A DNA stretch of 16,496 nt, from NCBI GenBank assembly GCA_965661355.1, contig CBFIDI010000032.1, forward strand, positions 1-16,496, given 5' to 3'. The DNA is from CAMCFD01 sp965661355 (GTDB taxonomy: Bacteria; Pseudomonadota; Alphaproteobacteria; Rickettsiales; UBA1997). A model generated the notes under the pieces. It saw only the letters and a program-made list of their open reading frames with translations, was not told where the DNA came from and did no database searches. Both the position numbers and the translations under genes were made by a program. Shown here in pieces: positions 7,905-16,483 of the stretch (positions within the stretch are counted from its first letter, which is position 1; every line of letters begins with the position of its first letter).

Positions 7905-10900
7905 TTAAAATCCAAAATCGGTATTAACCAGATCAATTTTACCTGTTAATTGCACAGCAAAATCTGAGTTGGAATCTTCAATTGTGGTAATGTCATTTTC
8001 TTGATCGTAAGTATAGCCAAGAATGGTGCCGCTACCCTCCCCTAATTGAATGGCTGTAAACCCTAAGTTAGAGAAATTAATAGAATCTTCTCCTTGGGTG
8101 AAGTCAGTTATTAAATCAGATTGATTAATTGTTGATTCATTAAGGGCTGTAAAATTGAAAGAATCAAAGCCAAAGCCACCAGTTAAAGTATCTTTACCTG
8201 TTCCGCCAGTTAGAGTTTCATCTCCATCATAGCCTTTAAGAATATCATCACCAGCATCGCCATTTAAAATATCGTTACCAGTTCCGGCCTGAAGATTATC
8301 ATTTCCGTCTCCACCATTTAAAATATCATCACCAGAATTTGACCAAAGAATATCATCGCCATCTCCGCCATTTAAAGTAACATCTCCATATTCATAATTT
8401 AGCGATGTTAAATCTATTATATCATCTCCTAAGCCACCATTAATTATTTCTATTCCTGATATTCTGGCAGAATTTGATAATGCACTTATTACTGGGTCAT
8501 CTAAGAATAAAACATCATTGCCATCAGTAAGATTTAATGTATCGTTACCAGTTCCACCATCAAATGAGTCAAAAGTTTGTAATTTACCATCCACCGAAAT
8601 CAAATCTCCGCTATATACATTCCAAGCAAAGAAACTCTCAAAAGATGTGTCTTGCCAAATTGAATCTTGCGCATAATTAATATTATCATCCCCTGATCCG
8701 GCGCTTATTAAATCTTGCTGATTATTGACAGAGTTTAATGTATCGCTTGCATCTGTGCCATTAGTTATTTGTAAATCCGGAATATCAATAACTCTGCCTG
8801 AAAGATCAACGTTTGCTTTTATATCGAATGTTGTTTGATAAATTCCGCCATTTCCATCACTAGCTGTTACTTCCAAAGTGATTTTGCCATCACGCCCAAA
8901 TATACCTGATAACTCTCCCGTTTCTTCATTTAGCGTTAGCCAATGAGGTAATCCAATTTGATTTTTTACATTTACCATATATGTAAGATCGTCCTGATCT
9001 ACATCTTTAATATAGTCATTTAAATTAATAGAAAATTGTGTATTATAGCCAATTTCTACCAATAAATTGTCAAAAATATTAGTCTTTATACCCAACTCCA
9101 TTGGTCGATATGACCTTTCCACAGTGATATTTAATGTTGTTAGTTTTTCTAAGAGATCTAAGTATTTATTGTCATATAGGGTTGGGTCTAGCTCTATTGC
9201 TTCATTTTTATCATTTAAATGATAGATCTTATTTTTAATTTCATCACCTTCTATATTTCTTAAAACAATGATTGCTTTTTCATCTTTGGCTTTTTGCTTA
9301 GCTTCTTCTTCACTACCTATGAAGGTATAAATATCATATTTAAATTTTATTCCAACAGTAGTTTCTTGATTTTCAATTATACCATCTGGATTATCATTTA
9401 TAGGCGATGATAATAAATTTATAGAATTAGTTTTAATTATATTACCTTCTTCATCGGTTATATTATAAGTTAACTCTTGGATTCCATTAAAATCCTTATC
9501 TGGTGTATAGGTTATAATTCCGACATCCTCATCATAAGTTGCTAACCCCCCTTCATCTAAAATAAAAGTTATATTCTGATTTAGAATTCTAGAATGTTCA
9601 ATATCATCCAAATTAATCTCTACTACTTCATCTTCATCATTTATTATAGTTTTATTTTCTAGGTTGATAGATGAGTCGGCGCCATTAGCAAACGATATTT
9701 CTTCAATCCTTGAAACAGTTCCATTATTTGCTAATTGATCTTTAATAATCAATGAGTCTTTATCATTACCCTTAATTTTAATTATTAAATCATTTCCATC
9801 TTCACTTGATTCAAATATTAAATCATCTTTTTTGATAGAGGAATCTAATGTAATTTTATCACCATGATTATTGATGCCCTCGGTTATGGTATCATTTCCA
9901 TCGCCAATATTATAAATATAGGTATCACTTCCGCCGCCGCCAGTTAAGATGTCATCACCTTGACCACCCGTAATTATATTACTGTTTGCATCACCAGTTA
10001 GATTGTCTGCAAAGTTTGAGCCTGTTATATTTTCAAAATTAGAAATTATATCACCCTCAGCATCTCCACCAGATACAGTATTGTTGGCAATATTTACCGT
10101 AACCCCAGAGTTTGAAGTTGAGTAAGAAATTGTATCGCCATTTTCTTCTTCTCCTTCGCCACCATCTAAACTATCAGCTCCAACGCTACCAAAAATTACA
10201 TCATCTCCTTCACTGCCAAAAATCTCATCATTGCCAGATCCGCCCTCTATAGTATCATTTCCAATTCCGCCAACCAGAATATCATTTCCATTTCCGCCAC
10301 TTATAGTATCATTTCCTGTTCCTCCGTAAATTTCATCATTTCCACTTCCGCCAAATAATTTATCATCGCCAACAGAACTCCATATTCTATCATCTCCATC
10401 TCCGCCATAAATTATTGTATCACTGTGGTTATATTTTGTACTTGAGAGGTTAATGATATCATTGCCATCATTAGCATATATTACAGAAATATCTTTAATT
10501 CTAGCTTCTCCCTCACTGGGATTATCACTAATTTGATCATCTAAACTGAGCATATCATCGCCCTGTGTCATTAACAACACATCATCTCCATTGCCACCGT
10601 CGAAAGAGTCGAAAGAGCGGTTATAACCATTAATATTTACTACTTCATCATTGTAGAAGTTCTTAGTGGCAAATTGAGTGGCGATATTGTATAGATATCC
10701 AACATTATCAACTCTTTGGATTCCCCATGCCCAAGTGTCATCAATGTTTGCTGGAGAATGCCTATCTAGCCAAAATGCTCCTCTAATGGCCCAATTAAAA
10801 CTATATAGATAGGAGTTCATAATTTGCTCTCTGGCTAAACTACTTTCCCCAAAATATCCTCTGGTAGTAGTGGATTGAACATGACTTACAATTGAATCCC

Positions 10901-13900
10901 AGTCGATTGCCTCAGTTACTGTTCTTGATGTAGCTTTATCTATAGTATATCTGATGTGAGGATCGCTACTTCTATTAAGTAATAAATTAGACTGAATAAA
11001 CACATCTTCATTACCAGTTAAATCCTCATTAGCTATTTGAGTACCAGAAGTTGGTTTAAAATAATATGTTTTTTCTCTATTGCTAAAATGATGATTACGA
11101 TGAACATAATTAGGCCAGTATCCCCAATATACCATTATTTCGTCATAGTAAGTTTCTTGCGTTATTTCTTCAAATACGTCATCAGCTTCATATCTTAAAG
11201 TATCATTACCTTCTTGTCCGTAAAGAATATCGGCACCTTTTCCACCCCATAATTCATCATTACCATCTTGGCCATAAATTATATCATCTCCTGCCTCACC
11301 AAAAAGCATGTCATTATTATTTGTACCAAACAAAATATCATTATTTACTCCACCTGCTAGTCCTATGGCTAAATTATCTGCCGTTAAATCTAATACATTG
11401 GTATCTTTGATTATTATTTGCTGTCCATTATCAAAGTTAATTTCTGTATTACTACCATTTTGACTCATTTTACTTTGCAAGTGAGTAAATGTAATGGGAT
11501 TCTCATAATCTACTTTGATTATTATTCTATCTTTACTTGCATCAAAATCCTCTATAGTGTCAATGTCAGCATTATCATCATTTTTGGTTATGATGAATAT
11601 GTCATTATCGGCTCCACCTATTAAATTATCACTACCTTTTCCATCCTCTAAAATATCGTTGCCTTGCCCAGCACTTATGATGTCATTACCATCATTTCCA
11701 TGAAGATCATCTCCACCGCTTCTACCAAAAATAGTATCATTATCAGCGCCGCCTTCAATTTTGTCATAATCTTCACCGCCGGTTATGGTGTCATTACCAG
11801 CGCCTCCTTTAATGATATTGGTTCCACTTCCTCCATAAATTAGGTCATTTCCACCATTGCCATCTAGCTGGTCGTTACCACTTCCACCATATATAAAATC
11901 ATTTCCTGCACCACCACTAATAATATCCAATCCACCATTACCATAAAGAACATCATTGCCTTCATCGCCTGAAATTGTATCATAACCATCGCCGCCACTG
12001 ATATAATCATCACCATCATTTCCATTTATGATATCATTACCACTTCTCCCGTAAATTGTATCGTTACCATCATTTCCTTTTAATAAATCGTGACCAACAC
12101 CACCTATTATTAAATCATTTCCTTCTTCGCCAGTTATGGTGTCACTTCCTGTTCCACCAAGAATTATATCATTACCAGATTCAAGATTATTAACTAATTC
12201 TTCTATTGCTTCTATTTTTTGAGGAGTTGGAGCATTTGGATCTATTACAGAAAATAATCTACCAAAACCAATATGTTTAGAGATATAGTTTGGAATAGAT
12301 TTTAAATTCTCTAATTCTTGTCTTAATTCAGCTAAAGTTTGTGGATCAATATCTCCACTTATCATGTCATCACCTTCACCACCATCAATAAAATCATCAT
12401 GATTATTGCCGTAAATTGTATCATCTCCCCATCCGCCAAAGAGGCTATCATTTTGATTTGATCCATAAATAGTGTCATTTCCTGTTCCTCCTTCTACCAT
12501 ATCATGGCCATTACCACCGTAAATAGTATCGTTATCTGCGCCGCCATTTATATAATCATTACCATCTTGACCATAAATTACATCATCACCATTATTACCA
12601 TAAAGCTGATCATCTCCACCTTCACCATAAAGATTTTCTGCCCACCAATTGCCAACTAATCTGTCATTACCATCGGTTCCTTGTAAATTCTCTTCATAAT
12701 ATTTATACCAAACTGTATAGTGACCACCGAAGGAGCTTCTTTTCTTTTTAAAACTTCTCCATTGAACTTCATTGTAATGTTCGTTTTCTATTTCTTGATT
12801 GGCGTGGTCTTTATAATTTGTATCATACCAAGTTGAGTCTGTGTTTATTTGATCTCTTGTGTCAATATCTAATTCTTCAGCATATTCTTGAGCTAAACCA
12901 GATTGAATTGCTGTATCAACATTGTAATAATCTTGCGTTGTGTGGTTCGTTGTATTATCTAGATTTGTGGTAAGCGTTGTTAGATCTATTTTTTTACCAT
13001 CGGTAAATTCTAAGGTTTCGATAATTGGATCACTTAATAATTGATCGGTGATTGTTATTTGATCTGTAGTTGGGTTGCCATTTGTGTCAACAAAGGTAAT
13101 TACTAGATTATTATTGTCCTTGGTGAGTATAACTTGGCTAGAGTTAATGTCGGTGAATTTAATTACATCATTTTCACCATCAGTATCAGTAATTGTATCT
13201 TGACCATCTCCAGATCTAAATACAAAAGTATCTAAACCTCTGCCGCCATCAAGAACATCTGTTCCTTTTCCGGCAAATAAAACATCATCACCATCAAAAC
13301 CATCAAGAGTATCATTTCCTTCACCGCCTAAAACATAATCATTGCCAATTTCTCCGTAGATTGAATCATCACCAGTACCACCATAGACAATATCATTTCC
13401 AATTCCGCCAAATATTAGATCATTATCTTCACCTCCATTTATAATGTCACTTCCAGAATCTCCATATAGAATATCAACTCCTTTTCCGCCATAAATTTCA
13501 TCATCGCCATTTCCGCCTTTAATATTATCGTTACCATCATTTCCAACTAGAATATCTATTCCTTCTCCGCCATCGATTGTATCACCTCCAACTCCTCCAT
13601 CTATTTCATCATCTCCATCCTCGCCGAAAATAACATCATCACCAGCTCCGCCTTCAACATTATCATTACCAGTTCCAGCTGTTATTGTGTCGTTCCCATC
13701 TTCACCTTTTATAATATCATCATCTTCATTTCCTTCAATTCTATCATCTCCAATACCACCATAAATAATATCATTTCCCGTTCCGCCTATTAAAATATCA
13801 TCTCCACCATCTCCATAAATTAAATCATTACCTTCATCGCCCTGAACATAGTCATTTTCATTTCCAGCTTCAATGATGTCATTTCCTTCTCCGCCATATA

Positions 13901-16019
13901 TTTGATCAGTATCTCCTCGACCCTCAAGTAAATCATCGCCACCTCTGCCGGCTAATATATTTGTTCCACTTCTTCCAACTAAAATATCATTGCCATTGGT
14001 TCCATAAATATCATCATGGTAATGCTCTCTTGTCATTGCCACTACGCCTTCTGGCTCAATTCCATAGATAGATTGTCCAGTTCCATCCTCTTTTTCTTCT
14101 ATGTGCAAAAAAGAGTAAGGATCTGGATATTCTCCATCCTCATACTCTTTCCCACCCATGAATTGAGAAACAATAACACTTGCAATTACTGCGCCAATTG
14201 GCCCTCCAGCAAAAAATCCTATTGCGGCAGCAACGCCAATTACAGCAGCTGAAACAGCTGTACTTTGCCATTGATGTGAATTCATATTATCATCAGCAAA
14301 TAGGTCAGTTATTGATGCACTTACCAGATAAGCAGCTGCGGCTCCAACTCCAGCATAAGCAGCTCCAGCAGCACTTCCTGCTCCTGCAGTAAGTCCACCG
14401 CCAGCACCAGAAGCTGCGGCGGCTCCCTGTGGCATAAGATAAGCAACTGTCATTTGGGCAGCTACTTGAGCAGTAACCTGTGCTGCAGCTATGGCATATT
14501 CTTCACTGTCCCAACCTTCATCAGCGCTTAAAAGTAGGGTTGAAGCATAAGTTATTGCTACTGTATATCCAAATTGGAAAGAGGGGTGACTTGTGATCAC
14601 ATCTAAAGACGCAATTTTTTCTGCTCCTTGACTAGACAATCCTGATAAATCACCACCAGATTCAATAATGGCTTGATCCGCAGCATTACCAACTAAAGCT
14701 TCTTGTATTTGCTGTTTGATTGCAGCACTACCTTGATCTAGCAATTGTTTGACCGCAAGTTTTGTAGCAATGAATTTAGCAATTTCTTCTGGAGAATCTC
14801 CTCTTTGAATTCCTGCCGCAACATCAGAGATTAATCCTGCTACTCCTTCTGCAGTGTTGAATAATTTATCTATTTGCCCTAAATAGCCATTCATGAATTC
14901 TTTGGTGGCGTTGGTGGCAATTTCTCCCATTTCTATCACTGAAGAAATTAAAGCTTTTGCTCCATTGCTAAGCGTAACCGATATATTGTCTTTGACTATG
15001 GTAAAAATATTTCCATCACTATCGGTTGCTGTAAATAAAGCATCATACTCGGAAACAGGATTTCCATCAGAATCAACATATACTGCATCAGTTGTAATTT
15101 GTCCTGAATTAGCTAATTGTATTATTTTATCTCCCTCATAAGCGGTAAATTTATCATCTTCAAGATCAAATAAATCTGAAAAGAAATTTTTATCAGAGTT
15201 AAATAAGCTACTAGATGTTTCTCCTATTTGTTCAGCAACTTCAGACATCCAGTCCGAAACCGTTCCACCAGACTCTTTAATTATATCAATTAATGGTTTA
15301 CCAATTTTATTAGAAAGCCAGTTTGCAGAATCTTCTACTAAATCCCATGCTACAGTTGCTAGATTGACATTTTGTTCAAAGTCTTCAGTTGTGGCTGGAA
15401 TAAATAAATCTTCATCTTTAACTGATCCACCATTTTGTATAATTTCATCTATTAGTGTTTGAGACCGTGAACCAGTTCTTGGAATGACTTCATATTCAGC
15501 ACTATCATAGTAACCATCTCCCAAGGCATCTTCCCAACCATGAGCATCAGCTGTATTACTATTTTGGTGTATAGGGCTATAAGGTACATTATCACCTTCA
15601 ATAGAGTTTCCTTTGGAAACCATTTGACTGACTATCTGATCCACAAACTGATCATTTCCCTCTATTATAGGACCAGAGGTTAGGTGTAAACGTGGATCAT
15701 ATTTTGGCTCACCATTATTATTTATAATAACTATTGAATCAGCGGGAGTAATATTGCCGCTTTTTAGAAATAATGTTCCATCGGAGTTTATATATTTTTC
15801 ATGAGTAAAATCTATTGTTCCAAAGCCGTCATTAACATTACCAGATATATCCCCAATTATAATTGATCCAATACCTCCGCTTGGATTAGATGATGGTCCA
15901 GATCTCAAAACCCATTGTTCTCCATTATCTTTGGTGTGGATTGTATATCTATGAAAATATGGTGTATCGGTCCCTGGTATATTTCCTAAATGTATTAATC
16001 TTTTTTCTATAGTTGCCAT
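7905..16019 (-). CDS. Giant RTX repeat protein, probable type I secretion substrate
   Basis: This 2704-residue acidic protein has no Sec signal but carries calcium-binding RTX nonapeptides (GGxGxDxUx) and a C-terminal region (about 2623-2704) like that of serralysins: LITDFTQGEDSINFSNLGF and the terminal LVNTDFGF, an Asp plus hydrophobic end typical of PrtD-type substrates. Order: N-terminal domain (1-160) with HRYTIHT (H23) and QNSNT (152-156); Ala/Gly-rich hydrophobic region (about 500-625); 29 uninterrupted nonapeptides (673-933); HCBP-related-like domain (934-1015); 12 plus 21 nonapeptides (1114-1476) split by a helical insert (1224-1280); six more (1556-1609); aromatic-rich domain (1610-1802); nine (1872-1952); second HCBP-related-like domain (about 2034-2122); cadherin-like domains (about 2121-2213 and 2318-2405); eight (2551-2622). 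I see no HExxH zinc site, so it is not a serralysin. Toxin or adhesin are both possible. It lies 29 bp after a lipoprotein gene and convergent to the secretion operon. Confidence 0.92.
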   Translation of the reverse strand: MATIEKRLIHLGNIPGTDTPYFHRYTIHTKDNGEQWVLRSGPSSNPSGGIGSIIIGDISGNVNDGFGTIDFTHEKYINSDGTLFLKSGNITPADSIVIINNNGEPKYDPRLHLTSGPIIEGNDQFVDQIVSQMVSKGNSIEGDNVPYSPIHQNSNTADAHGWEDALGDGYYDSAEYEVIPRTGSRSQTLIDEIIQNGGSVKDEDLFIPATTEDFEQNVNLATVAWDLVEDSANWLSNKIGKPLIDIIKESGGTVSDWMSEVAEQIGETSSSLFNSDKNFFSDLFDLEDDKFTAYEGDKIIQLANSGQITTDAVYVDSDGNPVSEYDALFTATDSDGNIFTIVKDNISVTLSNGAKALISSVIEMGEIATNATKEFMNGYLGQIDKLFNTAEGVAGLISDVAAGIQRGDSPEEIAKFIATKLAVKQLLDQGSAAIKQQIQEALVGNAADQAIIESGGDLSGLSSQGAEKIASLDVITSHPSFQFGYTVAITYASTLLLSADEGWDSEEYAIAAAQVTAQVAAQMTVAYLMPQGAAAASGAGGGLTAGAGSAAGAAYAGVGAAAAYLVSASITDLFADDNMNSHQWQSTAVSAAVIGVAAAIGFFAGGPIGAVIASVIVSQFMGGKEYEDGEYPDPYSFLHIEEKEDGTGQSIYGIEPEGVVAMTREHYHDDIYGTNGNDILVGRSGTNILAGRGGDDLLEGRGDTDQIYGGEGNDIIEAGNENDYVQGDEGNDLIYGDGGDDILIGGTGNDIIYGGIGDDRIEGNEDDDIIKGEDGNDTITAGTGNDNVEGGAGDDVIFGEDGDDEIDGGVGGDTIDGGEGIDILVGNDGNDNIKGGNGDDEIYGGKGVDILYGDSGSDIINGGEDNDLIFGGIGNDIVYGGTGDDSIYGEIGNDYVLGGEGNDTLDGFDGDDVLFAGKGTDVLDGGRGLDTFVFRSGDGQDTITDTDGENDVIKFTDINSSQVILTKDNNNLVITFVDTNGNPTTDQITITDQLLSDPIIETLEFTDGKKIDLTTLTTNLDNTTNHTTQDYYNVDTAIQSGLAQEYAEELDIDTRDQINTDSTWYDTNYKDHANQEIENEHYNEVQWRSFKKKRSSFGGHYTVWYKYYEENLQGTDGNDRLVGNWWAENLYGEGGDDQLYGNNGDDVIYGQDGNDYINGGADNDTIYGGNGHDMVEGGTGNDTIYGSNQNDSLFGGWGDDTIYGNNHDDFIDGGEGDDMISGDIDPQTLAELRQELENLKSIPNYISKHIGFGRLFSVIDPNAPTPQKIEAIEELVNNLESGNDIILGGTGSDTITGEEGNDLIIGGVGHDLLKGNDGNDTIYGRSGNDIINGNDGDDYISGGDGYDTISGDEGNDVLYGNGGLDIISGGAGNDFIYGGSGNDQLDGNGGNDLIYGGSGTNIIKGGAGNDTITGGEDYDKIEGGADNDTIFGRSGGDDLHGNDGNDIISAGQGNDILEDGKGSDNLIGGADNDIFIITKNDDNADIDTIEDFDASKDRIIIKVDYENPITFTHLQSKMSQNGSNTEINFDNGQQIIIKDTNVLDLTADNLAIGLAGGVNNDILFGTNNNDMLFGEAGDDIIYGQDGNDELWGGKGADILYGQEGNDTLRYEADDVFEEITQETYYDEIMVYWGYWPNYVHRNHHFSNREKTYYFKPTSGTQIANEDLTGNEDVFIQSNLLLNRSSDPHIRYTIDKATSRTVTEAIDWDSIVSHVQSTTTRGYFGESSLAREQIMNSYLYSFNWAIRGAFWLDRHSPANIDDTWAWGIQRVDNVGYLYNIATQFATKNFYNDEVVNINGYNRSFDSFDGGNGDDVLLMTQGDDMLSLDDQISDNPSEGEARIKDISVIYANDGNDIINLSSTKYNHSDTIIYGGDGDDRIWSSVGDDKLFGGSGNDEIYGGTGNDTISGGNGNDILVGGIGNDTIEGGSGNDEIFGSEGDDVIFGSVGADSLDGGEGEEENGDTISYSTSNSGVTVNIANNTVSGGDAEGDIISNFENITGSNFADNLTGDANSNIITGGQGDDILTGGGGSDTYIYNIGDGNDTITEGINNHGDKITLDSSIKKDDLIFESSEDGNDLIIKIKGNDKDSLIIKDQLANNGTVSRIEEISFANGADSSINLENKTIINDEDEVVEINLDDIEHSRILNQNITFILDEGGLATYDEDVGIITYTPDKDFNGIQELTYNITDEEGNIIKTNSINLLSSPINDNPDGIIENQETTVGIKFKYDIYTFIGSEEEAKQKAKDEKAIIVLRNIEGDEIKNKIYHLNDKNEAIELDPTLYDNKYLDLLEKLTTLNITVERSYRPMELGIKTNIFDNLLVEIGYNTQFSINLNDYIKDVDQDDLTYMVNVKNQIGLPHWLTLNEETGELSGIFGRDGKITLEVTASDGNGGIYQTTFDIKANVDLSGRVIDIPDLQITNGTDASDTLNSVNNQQDLISAGSGDDNINYAQDSIWQDTSFESFFAWNVYSGDLISVDGKLQTFDSFDGGTGNDTLNLTDGNDVLFLDDPVISALSNSARISGIEIINGGLGDDIIDLTSLNYEYGDVTLNGGDGDDILWSNSGDDILNGGDGNDNLQAGTGNDILNGDAGDDILKGYDGDETLTGGTGKDTLTGGFGFDSFNFTALNESTINQSDLITDFTQGEDSINFSNLGFTAIQLGEGSGTILGYTYDQENDITTIEDSNSDFAVQLTGKIDLVNTDFGF
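8154..8369 (-). repeat. RTX block 5: eight C-terminal nonapeptide repeats
   Basis: Residues 2551-2622 form eight nonapeptides from GGDGDDILW to GGFGFDSFN, directly before the last 82 residues that hold the presumed secretion signal. RTX repeats in this position normally fold on calcium after export and help draw the substrate out of the channel. Confidence 0.87.
8289..8573 (-). repeat. Duplicated RTX-associated module, copy B
   Basis: Residues 2483-2577 start with FDSFDGGTGND and contain LDD, ARI, GDDIIDLTS, Y, then GGDGDDILWSNSGDDIL, matching copy A at 10326-10613. The Trp at the end of the first nonapeptide (ILW versus RIW) and the LDD and ARI positions are shared. Copy B lies close to the C-terminal secretion domain. 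Confidence 0.75.
10164..10406 (-). repeat. RTX block 4: nine nonapeptide repeats
   Basis: Residues 1872-1952 form nine nonapeptides from GGDGDDRIW to GSVGADSLD. They follow the first copy of the duplicated module. Next comes a beta-rich unit common in RTX proteins (DTISYSTSNSGVTVNIANN, then FENITGSNFADNLTG), with two further repeats (GGQGDDILT, GGGGSDTYI). Confidence 0.87.
10326..10613 (-). repeat. Duplicated RTX-associated module, copy A
   Basis: Residues 1803-1898 start with FDSFDGGNGDD and contain LDD, ARI, GNDIINLSS, Y, then GGDGDDRIWSSVGDDKL. They align almost without gaps (one residue) to copy B at 8289-8573. Both copies are preceded by an aromatic-containing stretch with a Y-(N/S)-(D/G)-(E/D) pattern and followed by regular nonapeptides. 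Confidence 0.75.
11193..11354 (-). repeat. RTX block 3: six nonapeptide repeats
   Basis: Residues 1556-1609 form six nonapeptides from GGVNNDILF to GQEGNDTLR. They lie directly before the aromatic-rich domain of unknown family. Confidence 0.85.
11592..12158 (-). repeat. RTX block 2b: 21 nonapeptide repeats
   Basis: Residues 1288-1476 form 21 nonapeptides from GGTGSDTIT to GGADNDIFI, preceded by a partial unit SGNDIIL. A segment resembling the post-RTX part of serralysins follows (IDTIEDFDASKDRIII), as though this block once ended a shorter secreted protein. Confidence 0.88.
12357..12680 (-). repeat. RTX block 2a: 12 nonapeptide repeats
   Basis: Residues 1114-1221 form 12 nonapeptides from GTDGNDRLV to GGEGDDMIS. 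The second unit (GNWWAENLY) is degenerate. The block stops at GD, where a non-RTX segment of about 57 residues begins, and resumes in block 2b. Confidence 0.88.
13221..14003 (-). repeat. RTX block 1: 29 uninterrupted nonapeptide repeats
   Basis: Residues 673-933 of the RTX protein divide exactly into 29 nonapeptides beginning with GTNGNDILV and ending with GGRGLDTFV. Most fit GGxGNDxUx, with Asp at position 6 and a hydrophobic at position 8, the pattern that forms a calcium-bound parallel beta-roll. A few units deviate (GNEDDDIIK, AGNENDYVQ). DNA is varied by codon use, so this is a protein-level repeat rather than a recent DNA expansion. Confidence 0.93.
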
Positions 16020-16048
16020 ATCCTATCAGGTTTTTTATTGGGTGATGT

Positions 16049-16483
16049 TTAGGGTATAAGAGTATTTCTTGATGAGACTGTAATACGTGAAATTTTATTA
16101 TTATCCATGGGTATCGATACCATCCATTCCCTAAACATAATAGTTTTACCCATGAGCATTGTGAAATGATCGCTATTGGAGATATCAGATGGTTTTAAAC
16201 TATTTTTCTTTAAATCATCTTTGGCTATTTTATAATATCTAGCTTTAGAACCTTTAAAACCTGATTTTTCTAAAAATTTAACTAATGACTCAATATCACT
16301 CCCAACTGGAAAAAGCTTCAGCAGATCCTTTTGAGCGTCTTCTTCATTCTTATAATTCTTAAAACTAAAATTTTCTTTAGTTATTTCTTGTTTATTATTT
16401 TCTTTATTTCCAGACATAGCACAAGATGAAGTTGATATTGTTAAAAGAAAAACATTTGTTAAAATTATTATTAATTTTTTCAT
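16049..16483 (-). CDS. Small lipoprotein of unknown function
   Basis: The 144-residue protein starts with MKKLIIIL and a hydrophobic run ending in TSSC at residue 21, a usable though imperfect lipobox (Thr rather than Leu at -3). It is therefore probably lipidated and held in a membrane facing the periplasm. The mature part has a Lys/Asn/Glu-rich linker, then DLLKLFPVGSDIESLVKFLE and SGFKGSK, and near the end a Trp-containing strand (REWMVSIPMD) and ISRITV. The pattern FPxGS...L...GF...W.V....I resembles small lipoproteins of unassigned function in proteobacteria, some with a BamE-like fold, but I cannot name a family. It precedes the RTX gene by 29 bp on the same strand and probably shares its transcript, so it may help protect the producer, assist secretion or anchor the RTX protein; these are inferences. 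Its promoter lies mostly or wholly beyond the right edge. Confidence 0.7.
   Translation of the reverse strand: MKKLIIILTNVFLLTISTSSCAMSGNKENNKQEITKENFSFKNYKNEEDAQKDLLKLFPVGSDIESLVKFLEKSGFKGSKARYYKIAKDDLKKNSLKPSDISNSDHFTMLMGKTIMFREWMVSIPMDNNKISRITVSSRNTLIP

Noticed and set aside
8154..14003. CRISPR or tandem DNA repeat array
   Set aside because: The periodicity is 27 bases and follows the reading frame of RTX nonapeptides. There are no identical repeats with unrelated spacers, and codon use varies between units.
14016..15141. Several plus-strand open frames opposite the RTX gene
   Set aside because: They are short, of low complexity (for example Gln/Leu-rich from complemented Ala codons) and lie antisense to a continuous 2704-codon frame.
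7905..16019. Serralysin-type metalloprotease or lipase
   Set aside because: The C-terminal end is serralysin-like, but I find no HExxH zinc motif in the non-repeat regions. The one GxSxG-like string lies inside an RTX repeat (GRSGG), where it has no meaning.
7905..16019. LapA-type adhesin retained at the surface
   Set aside because: The cadherin-like domains and RTX repeats fit an adhesin. I see no long tandem Ig array, no clear LapG di-alanine cleavage site, and no LapD or LapG gene in the window.
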